Assembly: GCF_014250515.1 (NCBI RefSeq)
Contig: NZ_CP060202.1
Coordinates: 2,043,001 to 2,107,000, forward strand
DNA length: 64,000 nucleotides
Reading direction: 5' to 3'
Source: Hymenobacter sediminicola
GTDB lineage: Bacteria > Bacteroidota > Bacteroidia > Cytophagales > Hymenobacteraceae
The notes beneath the pieces were generated by a model. That model made no database searches and was not told the origin of the DNA. It was given only the letters and a program-made list of their open reading frames with translations. The translations under genes and the position numbers were made by a program. Below are positions 48,407 through 57,418 of the stretch, piece after piece. Position 1 is the stretch's first letter. Each line of letters begins with the position of its first letter.

Positions 48407-49036
48407 ATGGCACAATCAGCAACAGTAGGGCAGCGCTTTGTACAGCTTATTTCTCATTTGGGTATAAGTAAAAACGCATTTGCTAACTCCTTAGATAAGA
48501 CAGCAACAGTTGTCCAACACCTTGTAGAAGAGAGAAATAAACCTGGATTTGACCTTTTATGTAAGGTGTTTGAAGTATATCCAAATGTATCAAAAGAGTG
48601 GCTGATACAGGGATATGGGCCAATGCTTATTTCCGAGGTTGAAACGCCTGCTACGGCGCAACCAGTTGGCTCTGCCACTCCGGCCGCCCATGCTACGCCG
48701 CAAGCTGTTGCGCCTGCTGCGACAAAATCCGTGTCCAAACAAGATGAGCCAGCAGATATAGTGACTACCGTTCCTCAGCCGGTATTGGCTTCGGGTAACG
48801 AGGGAGCCGGTGAAGTGCCTGCACCTGTTACTGCATCTGCTACTACTGTGCCCTCTGTACCGCCCACATCAGTTGTGGTGGCTGCTCCAGCACCGGAGGC
48901 CGCGTGGCAGACTGCTCTCTACACGCAGCAGATGGCTCATCAGCTAGCTATGGCCGAACTTCGCAACCAACATCTGCAGGACCAGCAGCGCCTCATGCAA
49001 CAAATGCTGGACCTCATGCAACGCAAGCTAGGCTGA
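48407..49036 (+). CDS. HTH protein with Ala/Pro linker and helical tail
   Basis: 210 residues from the ATG at 48407. The N-terminal 70 residues resemble an XRE/lambda-repressor-type HTH ('QLISHLGISKNAFANSLDKTATVVQHLVEERNKPGFDLL' in two halves) ending in 'EWLIQGYGPML', a pattern seen in Bacteroidota phage-type regulators. Residues of about 75-165 are low complexity (Ala, Pro, Val, Thr). The end is a Gln/Met/Leu-rich amphipathic helix, likely for oligomerisation. The HTH coding part is AT-richer than the linker, hinting at a composite origin. Targets unknown. Confidence 0.78.
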   Translation: MAQSATVGQRFVQLISHLGISKNAFANSLDKTATVVQHLVEERNKPGFDLLCKVFEVYPNVSKEWLIQGYGPMLISEVETPATAQPVGSATPAAHATPQAVAPAATKSVSKQDEPADIVTTVPQPVLASGNEGAGEVPAPVTASATTVPSVPPTSVVVAAPAPEAAWQTALYTQQMAHQLAMAELRNQHLQDQQRLMQQMLDLMQRKLG

Positions 49037-49064
49037 TATGAGCTGAGCCGCATCCATAAAGACC

Positions 49065-49118
49065 ACTTCTACCGAAAACGCCCCTCAAATACGTACGTGA
49101 GGGGCGTTTTCGGTAGAA
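49065..49118. terminator. Long bidirectional terminator hairpin
   Basis: ACTTCTACCGAAAACGCCCCTCA pairs with TGAGGGGCGTTTTCGGTAGAAG over 22 bp, between convergent genes. Confidence 0.88.
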
Positions 49119-49136
49119 GAAGTGCCTAAAACGGCG

Positions 49137-50477
49137 CTAATGCTGGAACACTTCAATTCCTATTTCCTCCGCTTCCATCAGATTCTGCGGAGTTACGGCG
49201 GAGAGACGCAGACGCTTCAGTTCTCCGACCAGCAGAGGATCGTATTTAGCCGTTACGCGGATATAATTAGGAGTAAAGCCTTCCATCTGGCCGTTGGTCA
49301 CATCATCTTCGAAGAGCACGGCTGTTTCCAGGCCTACGTGCTGCTCATAGAAATGCCGCTTTTTCTTCTCCGAAAGACCTCGCAACTGGGTAGTCCGCTC
49401 GTGGCGGTGGCGGTCCTGCACGCGGCCCGGCAGGGTTGGGGCCAGCGTGTTTTCGCGCTCCGAGTACGGGAATACGTGCAGATAGCTCACGTCTAGCTCA
49501 TTTAGAAACTGGTAGGTGGTCAGAAATTCTTCCTCCGTTTCGCCCGGGAAACCCACAATAACGTCAACTCCGATGCAGGCGTGCGGCATAACCTCCTTGA
49601 TCAGCTGCACCCGTTCCACGTACAGCTCGCGCCGGTAGCGGCGGCGCATCAGGCCCAGAATCTTGTTGGAGCCCGACTGCAGCGGAATGTGGAAATGCGG
49701 CATAAACCGCTTCGAGCGAGCTACGAACCGAATAATCTCATCCGACAGCAGGTTGGGCTCGCAACTGCTGATGCGAAACCGCTCGATGCCTTCTACTTCG
49801 TCAAGCGCCTGTACCAAATCATAGAAAGTTTCCTTCCGCTCGCGCTCCGGCCCTTGCAGGCCAAAGTCGCCGAGGTTTACCCCCGTCAGCACAATTTCTT
49901 TCACGCCTGTTTCGGCCAGCTTCTGTACGCGTTCCACTACGCTCTGCACAGAGTCGGAGCGGCTGTTGCCGCGCGCCAAGGGAATGGTGCAAAACGAGCA
50001 GGAATAGTCGCAGCCATCCTGCACCTTCAGGAACGTGCGGGTCCGGTCGCCGTAGCTGTGCGCGGCATGAAACTCCGTGGCTTCCGAAATAGGCGAGGCG
50101 AATACCTGACCCGGTTGCCCGGCGGCGGGCTTCTGAAAGCTCGCCAGCGTTTCTACCAACTGAAATTTTTCGGCGGCTCCCAGCACGGCATGTACGCCGG
50201 GTATTTCCGCAATTTCCTGGGGCTTGAGCTGGGCATAGCATCCCACAATGGCCACAAATGCTTCCGGGTTGTGTTTTAGGGCCTCTTTCACCACCTTCCG
50301 GCACTTCCGGTCGGCGTGGTCCGTGACGGAGCAAGTATTGATGATGTAGATATCAGCCGCGTCCTCGAAAGAGGTTTTTACGAAGCCGTGCTCCTCAAAC
50401 TGCCGGCCAATGGCCGACGTTTCGGAGAAGTTGAGCTTGCAGCCCAGCGTATAAAAGGCAACTTTTCTCGTTTCCAT
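49137..50477 (-). CDS. mtaB: tRNA t6A37 methylthiotransferase MtaB
   Basis: 446 residues from the ATG at 50477. The UPF0004 domain has Cys13, Cys49 and Cys80; the radical SAM motif C156-xxx-C160-xx-C163 ('DGCDYSCSFC') is complete, and a short TRAM-like C-terminus follows. 'YTLGCKLNFSETSAI' and the lack of the MiaB-type 'YGCQMN' place it with MtaB/e-MtaB, which converts t6A37 to ms2t6A37 in tRNAs reading ANN codons. It is distinct from miaB in the same window. Confidence 0.93.
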   Translation of the reverse strand: METRKVAFYTLGCKLNFSETSAIGRQFEEHGFVKTSFEDAADIYIINTCSVTDHADRKCRKVVKEALKHNPEAFVAIVGCYAQLKPQEIAEIPGVHAVLGAAEKFQLVETLASFQKPAAGQPGQVFASPISEATEFHAAHSYGDRTRTFLKVQDGCDYSCSFCTIPLARGNSRSDSVQSVVERVQKLAETGVKEIVLTGVNLGDFGLQGPERERKETFYDLVQALDEVEGIERFRISSCEPNLLSDEIIRFVARSKRFMPHFHIPLQSGSNKILGLMRRRYRRELYVERVQLIKEVMPHACIGVDVIVGFPGETEEEFLTTYQFLNELDVSYLHVFPYSERENTLAPTLPGRVQDRHRHERTTQLRGLSEKKKRHFYEQHVGLETAVLFEDDVTNGQMEGFTPNYIRVTAKYDPLLVGELKRLRLSAVTPQNLMEAEEIGIEVFQH

Positions 50478-50488
50478 AAGCAAGGGCG

Positions 50489-50496
50489 CAAAGATA
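50489..50496 (-). promoter_or_regulatory. Putative -7 box of mtaB
   Basis: TATCTTTG on the minus strand, 11 nt before the ATG, so the leader would be very short. Confidence 0.4.
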
Positions 50497-50567
50497 CGGC
50501 GAAGCCGGGGTTTCCCATATGTCAGCCCAAGAAAGCCCTGACAATCATAGGTTCAGACTGCCGGTGC

Positions 50568-50927
50568 CTACGCAGGTAGCCGTTGCTGCACTAAGGCCAT
50601 CAGGCTCGCCAGATCTGCTTGGTTCAGCTCAGCCGGTGTAAGAAACTGCTCCCAGTTGCCGCCGGCATTTCGCAGGAAGGCGGCCGGCAACGGCCACTGG
50701 GTCAGTTCGGGGTACTGCGTGCGCAGCTCGTCGCGGTGCAGAAAAATAGGGGTGACGGGCAACTGCCGTAGAAAAGCCGCCCACTCCGGCCGCATGGTAA
50801 AGGCGCCGTACGTGAGGGCGCACAAAGAGCAGGAATAGGTGGCCGGAGAGAGGGTTTTGTGGAGCGTGTCCAGTACTCCGTTCAGTACGCCGGCGTTGGC
50901 ATTGTACACGAAAAGCAACTCTCTCAT
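50568..50927 (-). CDS. Conserved hypothetical small protein
   Basis: 119 residues. 'ELLFVYNANAGVLNGVLDTLHKTLSPATYSCSLCALTYG' near the start holds a CxxC pair, and 'FLHRDELRTQYPE' follows. The pattern suggests a thioredoxin-like or nucleotide-binding small fold but I do not recognise a function. No signal peptide. It is 30 bp downstream of the LtaS-like gene on the same strand and probably co-transcribed with it. Confidence 0.7.
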   Translation of the reverse strand: MRELLFVYNANAGVLNGVLDTLHKTLSPATYSCSLCALTYGAFTMRPEWAAFLRQLPVTPIFLHRDELRTQYPELTQWPLPAAFLRNAGGNWEQFLTPAELNQADLASLMALVQQRLPA

Positions 50928-50957
50928 GAAACTCGAAACAGCACCGATGCTAGATGT

Positions 50958-52820
50958 TTATTTGGCCAGGTAATCTTCCATGCTGAGCTGCTCATAAGCC
51001 TGCCCTTGGCGCAACTGCTTGTCTGGTACACCCGGGGTACGGCTGGTTTCGCGGCGCGAGATATTGTCGAAGGTAAGCGTGCCAGCTGGCGTCACGAAAC
51101 CGAATCCATCGGTGTAGCAATAGAAGGCCGATGGCTCCTGCACGGGGCGCAGCAAGTCACGGCTCCAGCGGTAGGCCGTGGTGGGCAGCCGGAGCTGGGC
51201 CAGCAGTGTGGCCGCAATATCGGTTTGGGAGCCGAGGGTGGAAAGGACTCGGCCACGGACTTCGGGCCGGAGGGCGCCACCGGCCAGCACCAGCGGAATC
51301 TGGAATTTGGCGGGTTCTTCCGCCTCATTGAAACCGGGCAGCGTGTGGCCATGGTCGGCTACCAGCACTAGCAGCGTGTTATCGTACCAAGGCTGACGCC
51401 GGGCCTCCTGCAGAAAGCGTCCCAGTGCCCAGTCGGTATAATACACGGAGTTGCGGAACAACGCTGTTTCGTCGGAGCCCCGGAATTTGCGCGGAATGGG
51501 TATCTCAAACGGCTCATGGCTGCTCAGCGTGAAAGCAGTAGTGAAAAATGGTTGCCGCTGTGTGCGCAGGTCTGCCAGCACCCTATCAAACAATATATGG
51601 TCGTGGGCACCCCATTTTGAGTTTTGCTGGCTTTTCGGGAAGTCAGACCGCTCCGTGAGTTGTTCATAACCCGCCGTCATGAGGTAGCTTTTCATGTTGG
51701 CAAAAGCCAGCTCGCCTCCATAATAGTAGTGCGAGCTATAGCCCGCTTGTTTCAGCGACTGGCACAAGTGCGGCAGCCGCTCGGTTTTGCGCGGAAACTT
51801 AATGATGCTGCTTGGAGTGGGCTGGCTGGGGTAGCCCGAAAGCAGTGCCACTAGCCCTTTCTGGCTCCGGTCGCCGGCCGCATAGAGGTTACTGAAGAGT
51901 ACTCCGGTGCGGGCCAGGCTGTCGAGGTTGGGCGTAACGCCAGCCTCGCCGCCGGTGCAGCCCACAAATTTGGACGTGAAGCTCTCCAGAATAATGAATA
52001 CCACATTAGGCCGGGGAGTACGCAGAAGGCTGGTGAAGGCCGTCGGAGCGAGAGTATCAGTATAGGTATAGAGGGGGCGTACGAGGTTGCGGCTAACACT
52101 ATCAGTCAGGAAATGGTAGCGGCTGGCGTCCGTGCCACTCAGTGTCAGGGCATTCACCACGTTCCAGGGCAGATTCACGGCTGCATGGTTCGCGAATGGC
52201 TGATTGGAGAAATACACGTCGCTCTGATTCACCGGAATCTGCTGCACCCCACCGCGCAGCGGTACAATCAGCAGCGCTGCGTAAAGCAAACTCACCAGCG
52301 CCGCCCGGCCCCTGCTAAAGCCCGCCGGGAGCAGGGGCAGCGTGCCCACTACCTTAGTATATAGGAGATACCCCAAAGCCAGCAAGCCTATGAAAGCGCC
52401 CAGCAACAGCAACAGCGGGGCGCTACCTGCTGAGGCCGCCATTTCGGCCGGCGAGTTGAGGTACTGCAGAGGAGTAGTATCCAGGCGAAACCCCCAGGTC
52501 CGGTACAGCTCCAAGTCAATGGTAGTTAGGAACGCTACGACAACGCCCACAACGGCTGTGTAAAACCGCACCAACCGGTCGAGGCCGAAGCGGCTGCCCA
52601 GTAGGCTGCCACCCAGTACTAGCACAAACGGAACCAGACTGATGTATGCGGCTGCAGAGGCATCCAGCCGCAGGCCATATCCCGCTATGCCAGCTACAGT
52701 GCCGACAGACAGCAAGGCTGTTTTGCTGAAATGATACAGCAAAAACAGTCCTTTAGATGCCAGGAAGAAGAGCAGCCAAAACAGGTAGTAGCGCGGCTGA
52801 AACGCGAAGCGGTTTCTCAC
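50958..52820 (-). CDS. LtaS-like membrane phosphotransferase
   Basis: 620 residues from a GTG at 52820; no ATG lies nearby. Five N-terminal membrane helices (to about residue 190) precede an extracytoplasmic alkaline-phosphatase-fold domain: 'NVVFIILESFTSKFVG' (metal Glu), the nucleophile region 'AGDRSQKGLVALLSGYPSQP' (a Ser where LtaS has Thr), and 'VLVADHGHTLPGF' (Asp-His metal ligands). Gram-negative members add phosphoglycerol or phosphoethanolamine to envelope glycans or lipids; this one's acceptor is unknown. A -7 box ends four nucleotides before the GTG. Confidence 0.88.
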   Translation of the reverse strand: MRNRFAFQPRYYLFWLLFFLASKGLFLLYHFSKTALLSVGTVAGIAGYGLRLDASAAAYISLVPFVLVLGGSLLGSRFGLDRLVRFYTAVVGVVVAFLTTIDLELYRTWGFRLDTTPLQYLNSPAEMAASAGSAPLLLLLGAFIGLLALGYLLYTKVVGTLPLLPAGFSRGRAALVSLLYAALLIVPLRGGVQQIPVNQSDVYFSNQPFANHAAVNLPWNVVNALTLSGTDASRYHFLTDSVSRNLVRPLYTYTDTLAPTAFTSLLRTPRPNVVFIILESFTSKFVGCTGGEAGVTPNLDSLARTGVLFSNLYAAGDRSQKGLVALLSGYPSQPTPSSIIKFPRKTERLPHLCQSLKQAGYSSHYYYGGELAFANMKSYLMTAGYEQLTERSDFPKSQQNSKWGAHDHILFDRVLADLRTQRQPFFTTAFTLSSHEPFEIPIPRKFRGSDETALFRNSVYYTDWALGRFLQEARRQPWYDNTLLVLVADHGHTLPGFNEAEEPAKFQIPLVLAGGALRPEVRGRVLSTLGSQTDIAATLLAQLRLPTTAYRWSRDLLRPVQEPSAFYCYTDGFGFVTPAGTLTFDNISRRETSRTPGVPDKQLRQGQAYEQLSMEDYLAK

Positions 52821-52824
52821 CTAG

Positions 52825-52832
52825 CAAAGGTA
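52825..52832 (-). promoter_or_regulatory. -7 box abutting the LtaS-like GTG start
   Basis: TACCTTTG on the minus strand, then CTAG and the GTG at 52820. Same spacing as at rsmE and pabB. Confidence 0.45.
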
Positions 52833-53060
52833 GGGGCAGTTTAGTGTGATTGCGCTTTCGGTTAAGCTTTTGAAACTACAGTCTCACTGCGGGTACTAGT
52901 GACTACTTACTTATCACATCGGTCTGCTGTTCCCTGTTTATACAAAAGGGGGTGTGCTTTCAAAACGGATAGTATTTCGAATAAATACTCTATTTTAGCA
53001 AGGGGTGTTACATTAAATAGGTGTAAAGACAATAAAACGGCCTTAGTTGTGAAGGGGGTA

Positions 53061-53092
53061 TTTGGAAATTACAGAAACACCGTTGATCTTTG
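53061..53092 (+). promoter_or_regulatory. Promoter of glnN
   Basis: TTTG (53061-53064), 20 bp, then GATCTTTG (53085-53092), one change from TANNTTTG. It predicts a leader of about 40 nt. Confidence 0.5.
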
Positions 53093-53139
53093 CGAGCAGC
53101 AAACCTACCCAACCTCAAAATCCCCCGCTTACCTCTTTC

Positions 53140-55329
53140 ATGGCAATTCTCCGCTTTAAAGCACTTGAACTGGTTGACCAGCGCCAGCCAATCACAGTTG
53201 AGAGCAACGGTGAACGTCGCTCTGACAGCTTCGGCAAGAACGTCTTCAACCTGGATGCAATGCGGGCCACTATGCCCGGCGAGTATTTCAAGAAGCTGCA
53301 AAGCGCCATCAAACTGGGCAGCCCGGTAGAGCGTAGCGTGGCTGATGCCGTAGCTTCGGCGATGAAAACTTGGGCCATGGCTAAAGGTGCAACGCACTAT
53401 ACGCACTGGTTTCAGCCGCTGACCGGCGCTACTGCCGAGAAGCACGATTCGTTCTTTGACTTGAATTCGGACGGTCGTCCGATTGAGAATTTCAAAGGTT
53501 CCGCGTTGGTGCAGCAGGAGCCGGATGCTTCTTCGTTCCCGAACGGCGGTATCCGCAACACGTTTGAGGCCCGCGGCTACACTGCCTGGGACCCTACTTC
53601 GCCAGCATTCATCATCGAAACGGCAGGTGCTAAAACGCTCTGCATTCCCACAATTTTCGTGGCGTATACGGGGGAGGCTCTCGACTACAAGGCCCCCCTG
53701 CTGAAGTCGCTGGCTTCGCTGGAGAAAGCCGCTGTGGATGTGTGCCAGTACTTCGATAAGGATGTGAACCGCGTGAACACCACGCTGGGCATCGAGCAGG
53801 AGTACTTCCTCGTCGACCGTGCCCTGTACAATGCGCGCCCTGACCTGGTAATGACCGGCCGCACCCTGTTTGGGCACGCGCCAGCCAAAGGCCAGCAGCT
53901 TGATGACCATTACTTTGGCTCTATTCCGACTCGCGTACACGCCTACATGCTGGAGTACGAGGAGGAAGCCAACAAGCTGGGTATTCCACTGCGTACGCGC
54001 CACAACGAAGTAGCGCCGCACCAGTTCGAGTGCGCTCCTACCTTCGAAGACGCCAACCTCGCCGTCGACCACAACCAGCTCCTGATGGACATCATGGAGC
54101 GAGTTGCCGACAAGCACAATTTCAAAGTGCTGCTGCACGAAAAGCCGTTTGCCGGCGTGAATGGTTCGGGCAAGCACAACAACTGGGCAATGAGCACCGA
54201 CACGGGCGTTAACCTGCTCGCGCCGGGCCGTCGCCCCAAAGAGAACCTACAGTTCCTAGCCTTCTTTATCACCACCATTAAGGCTGTGGACCGCTACGCC
54301 GATTTGCTGCGCTCCAGCATTGCTTCGGCCAGCAACGACCACCGCCTTGGTGCCAACGAAGCGCCGCCGGCTATCATGTCGGTGTTCGTGGGCTCAATGC
54401 TGAACTCGGTACTGGATGAACTGGAGCGCACCGCTAAAGTGCCTCTCGACAAAGGCGACAACATCTACCTCAAGCTCGGCATCGATAAGATTCCGGCTAT
54501 CCTGCTCGACAATACGGACCGTAACCGCACGTCGCCGTTTGCCTTCACCGGCAACAAGTTCGAGTTCCGGGCGGTAGGGTCATCGGCTAACTGTTCGTCG
54601 GCCATGACTACGCTCAACACTATTGTAGCTGAGCAGCTGATTGACTTCAAAACTTCCGTCGATGCACTCATTGAGCAGGGCAAGAAAAAGGAGGTAGCCA
54701 TTGTAGAAGTGCTCCGCGAGTACGTTATCAGCTCCAAGAAAATCCGTTTTGAGGGCAATGGCTACTCAGACGAATGGAAAGACGAAGCCGAGAAGCGTGG
54801 GCTGTCGAACATCCCTACTACGCCCCAGGCGCTGGACGCCATGGTTGAGCAGGAAGCTTCCTCCTTGTTTGAGCGGCACCATATTTTCTCGCACGTCGAG
54901 CTGCACGCCCGCCACGATATTCTGCTGGAAGACTACATCAAAAAGATTCAGATTGAAAGCCGCGTGATGGGTGATTTGGCCATCAACCACATCATTCCTA
55001 CGGCCGTAGCTTACCAGACCAAGCTCATTAACAACGTGCGCGGCCTGCGAGAACTGGGCCTCGATGATGAGAGCTCAGAAGTGACGGTAAATACCATCAA
55101 AGCTATTTCGCGCCACATTTCAACTATCAAAACCCAGGTAGATGGAATGGTGAATAGCCGCAAAGTGGCCAACAAGATTGAAGACACGCGCGAGCGGGCC
55201 ATTGCCTACTGCGACACTGTCAAAACGCATTTCGATACCATTCGCCGCTCCGTTGACAAACTGGAGCTGATGGTAGCCGATGAGGACTGGCCTTTGGTGA
55301 AGTACCGCGAACTTTTGTTCCGGCACTAA
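53140..55329 (+). CDS. glnN: Glutamine synthetase type III
   Basis: 729 residues from the ATG at 53140, the length of GSIII (about 720-730), far above GSI or GSII. N-terminal GSIII domain 'FGKNVFNLDAMRATMPGEYFKKL' and 'ATHYTHWFQPLTGATAEKHDSF'; catalytic 'GIEQEYFLVD', 'HNEVAPHQFECAP' and 'GVNGSGKHNNWAMST' supply the metal, glutamate and ATP sites. It makes glutamine from glutamate, ammonia and ATP. No PII or NtrBC genes lie nearby. Confidence 0.98.
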   Translation: MAILRFKALELVDQRQPITVESNGERRSDSFGKNVFNLDAMRATMPGEYFKKLQSAIKLGSPVERSVADAVASAMKTWAMAKGATHYTHWFQPLTGATAEKHDSFFDLNSDGRPIENFKGSALVQQEPDASSFPNGGIRNTFEARGYTAWDPTSPAFIIETAGAKTLCIPTIFVAYTGEALDYKAPLLKSLASLEKAAVDVCQYFDKDVNRVNTTLGIEQEYFLVDRALYNARPDLVMTGRTLFGHAPAKGQQLDDHYFGSIPTRVHAYMLEYEEEANKLGIPLRTRHNEVAPHQFECAPTFEDANLAVDHNQLLMDIMERVADKHNFKVLLHEKPFAGVNGSGKHNNWAMSTDTGVNLLAPGRRPKENLQFLAFFITTIKAVDRYADLLRSSIASASNDHRLGANEAPPAIMSVFVGSMLNSVLDELERTAKVPLDKGDNIYLKLGIDKIPAILLDNTDRNRTSPFAFTGNKFEFRAVGSSANCSSAMTTLNTIVAEQLIDFKTSVDALIEQGKKKEVAIVEVLREYVISSKKIRFEGNGYSDEWKDEAEKRGLSNIPTTPQALDAMVEQEASSLFERHHIFSHVELHARHDILLEDYIKKIQIESRVMGDLAINHIIPTAVAYQTKLINNVRGLRELGLDDESSEVTVNTIKAISRHISTIKTQVDGMVNSRKVANKIEDTRERAIAYCDTVKTHFDTIRRSVDKLELMVADEDWPLVKYRELLFRH

Positions 55330-55720
55330 GCCAAGGACAGAATCGGGCCGGAGTTGGGTGGGAATTTTCTCCGTGCATCGATTTCAGAAAAGCCGTTTCC
55401 GGGTGGGAGCGGTTTTTTTTGTGCCCTGCCTACACGCTGGCACAACACAACGGCCTTATATGCTATATAGCAGGCCGTTTTGTTGTACCAGCTGTGTAGC
55501 TAGCCTTCTGTCAGGCCATAACGCTTGGTTCTGCGGCTCTTTTCTCGTAGAGTATGGAATTGCCAGACCCATGTAGAAAATAGGGCTGTTCAGGATAACT
55601 AACGTTTTTCTTTCAATTATTAGCCGACTGAAACAGGAAGGGGCTTCTACACAGCGTAGAAGCCCCTTCCTGTTTCAGTCGGCTATAACCCATCACTGCC
55701 CGCCAAGGGCGCTACTGCAC
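55330..55720. other. Intergenic region rich in hairpins
   Basis: Between glnN and a convergent unknown gene. It contains a weak hairpin near 55390-55420 ending in T8 (likely glnN terminator), one near 55452-55485 (ACGGCC..GGCCGT) and the long perfect hairpin at 55621-55685. No gene is seen. Confidence 0.65.
55621..55685. repeat. Perfect 30-bp hairpin
   Basis: 55621-55650 and 55656-55685 are exact inverted copies separated by ACAGC. The outer arm is TAGCCGACTGAAACAGG and the inner arm AAGGGGCTTCTAC. There is no T run on either side, unlike the ordinary terminators in this window. Confidence 0.95.
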
Positions 55721-56128
55721 TTATGAAGTTCTGGACAGTTGCTGGGGCAGTTCGTCAAGCTGGCTGTGTTGCAGAAACTGGTTCTCATCCTGCCAGAAGG
55801 CTCGGCATTCGTTCCGTAGGTTTTTCAGTAGGTCTTCCTGCCGCCGGAGGGCGCGCCACTCACCCATGCCAAGCTGTTCGCAGAGCTTGTAGAAGGTGTC
55901 GCCTTGGCCTTTGTGGCCTTTCACTTCTACCAGGCAGCTCAGAATAGGGCGGCCGGCTGCATACTCAGCCATCGAAATGTCGGCTAAGAGTTCTTTCAGA
56001 CGGCTCTTTTCGTGAGAATTATCTAAGTTCAACCCTAAGTCGGCTTCCTGAATCAGATTGAGGTAACTGGTAGTACCTACCTGGTGCCGAGCAAAGAGAA
56101 TCAGGTGTTTTCTAATCCGGTCAAACAT
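55721..56128 (-). CDS. Hypothetical protein with GRPILS motif
   Basis: 135 residues from the ATG at 56128. Helical N-terminus ('MFDRIRKHLILFARHQV'), then a central block 'LLADISMAEYAAGRPILSCL' followed by 'VEVKGHKGQGDTFYKL'. This block recalls a widespread short bacterial family with a GRP-[LIM]-LS core, which I remember only vaguely and cannot name. Mostly helical, soluble. It is the first of four small unknown genes in a row. Confidence 0.65.
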   Translation of the reverse strand: MFDRIRKHLILFARHQVGTTSYLNLIQEADLGLNLDNSHEKSRLKELLADISMAEYAAGRPILSCLVEVKGHKGQGDTFYKLCEQLGMGEWRALRRQEDLLKNLRNECRAFWQDENQFLQHSQLDELPQQLSRTS

Positions 56129-56475
56129 GGTGGCTGAGTTGGTTAACGGGGCGGAAAAATGGTAAAAAACATACATGCTGGCCCTGGAAATAGGGAGCAG
56201 TGTGTAGTAGTTTCCCAAAACCGTACCAACCTGGTCTAATCAGCGCACAGGGCTTGTTAATGCATATTCTTTTTCGGGTATACTTCGGATAGGGTCGCCA
56301 GAGAAGAAAAGGATAATGCGAGAACGGCTTATAGTAAATATGAATAAAAGATGATGCGCATTGGCCTGTGATGTTTCGGCACAGGGCAATACAACCCGCA
56401 ACACCGCTTAATATCTTCACCGAGCTAGTATGCGCGCACTGAAGCGCACATCCAGCAGGAATATCAGCATCAGCT
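56129..56475. other. AT-rich divergent intergenic region
   Basis: It separates two divergent unknown genes and should contain both promoters. No clear box, repeat or RNA gene is seen. Confidence 0.5.
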
Positions 56476-56907
56476 ATGACAAGTAAATTGTCCAGTAAAG
56501 GAGAAACAGCACAAGATTCGCTGGAGGTAAGCAGCACCACACTGACGCCTGCCAGACGCCGACGCCGGCTGGAAGGCGCAGTAGTGACTACGGCAACGAA
56601 GCTGCTGCCGCTAGTAGAGTTGCTTGATGCCATCCAGCCGCACGTCACGAATGAGTCGGTGTTTCATACACGGCGGATGAAAATAACAGCCCAGATGGCG
56701 CTGGCTTATGCCCAGCTAAAAACCGAGCGGCCAAAGCGAAAGAAATTGGCTCTGGCCTTCCGGACAATAGGGGAGCTGGTGCTTGAAGAAACCCGTGACA
56801 TCAGCCGGGATGAGCTGAAAGAGGCCGCGAAAGAGTTTGTGCTGGCAACAGTCAAAAATGCCCCAGCGCTTATCAGCGCGGCGCATCAGGCCAAATTGCT
56901 CTCCTGA
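56476..56907 (+). CDS. Hypothetical helical protein
   Basis: 143 residues. A Ser/Thr-rich N-terminus and a basic stretch 'RRRRRLEG' lead into an all-helical region ('LLPLVELLDAIQPHV', 'ALAYAQLKTERPKRKKLALAF', 'ELKEAAKEFVLATVKNAPALI'). No motif or signal peptide. Family not recognised. Confidence 0.55.
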   Translation: MTSKLSSKGETAQDSLEVSSTTLTPARRRRRLEGAVVTTATKLLPLVELLDAIQPHVTNESVFHTRRMKITAQMALAYAQLKTERPKRKKLALAFRTIGELVLEETRDISRDELKEAAKEFVLATVKNAPALISAAHQAKLLS

Positions 56908-56946
56908 CCCCTAAAGCAACCTACGAAACAGCTGCACACTGCTTAG

Positions 56947-57318
56947 TTAAGTAAAAGGAACCAGCGCGGCTAGTAGGGTAGTGGTAGCCTGCCGCCAGCT
57001 GGCATAGGGCCAGATGATATTGCCTGCTATGTATGGCTCCGTTTCCAGCTTCACGGCTTCCAGCCAAGCAATAAGCGCTTTTTTGGCTGGCATAGGCCAG
57101 TCGGGCTGCGAAACAGTTGGCCACTGTTCATCAGGCCACTGCTGCAGAAAATATTCGGCCTGATCGGCAATACGGGCTAGGCGTGCCGCGGCATAAGGAG
57201 CATTGTGCTGAATGTGACGGGCACTCCGATATAGAGTGCGGAGTTCCCGGGTCAGGGGGAGCGTGACCTGCGCAACCTGCGCGGGATTGTGTTCTTCCGG
57301 TGTGTTCATCTGGCCCAT
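56947..57318 (-). CDS. Hypothetical Trp-rich helical protein
   Basis: 123 residues (a second ATG three codons on is possible). Helical ('LTRELRTLYRSARHIQHNAPYAAARLARIADQAEYFLQQW' in pieces) with seven Trp residues, and a closing 'ATTTLLAALVPF'. No signal peptide or known motif. It lies convergent with the gene at 56476 and 100 bp before another unknown gene on its own strand. Confidence 0.55.
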   Translation of the reverse strand: MGQMNTPEEHNPAQVAQVTLPLTRELRTLYRSARHIQHNAPYAAARLARIADQAEYFLQQWPDEQWPTVSQPDWPMPAKKALIAWLEAVKLETEPYIAGNIIWPYASWRQATTTLLAALVPFT

Positions 57319-57418
57319 TTACGATAGGTAAAAAGGCCCCGGATTTACTCAAAAAGGCAAAAAACACTAAAAATTCACAAGGGAATTATCCTGCCAAAAG
57401 CTGCGTTTACCCCTGGTT

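Larger units (their letters stand above)
52821..53139. other. Divergent promoter region (LtaS-like / glnN)
   Basis: AT-rich DNA between divergent genes. It holds the LtaS-like -7 box at its left end and the glnN promoter at 53061-53092; nothing else is recognised. Confidence 0.6.

Noticed and set aside
53008-54177. A 389-codon minus-strand frame opposite glnN
   Set aside because: Entirely opposite conserved GSIII sequence and runs through the glnN promoter.
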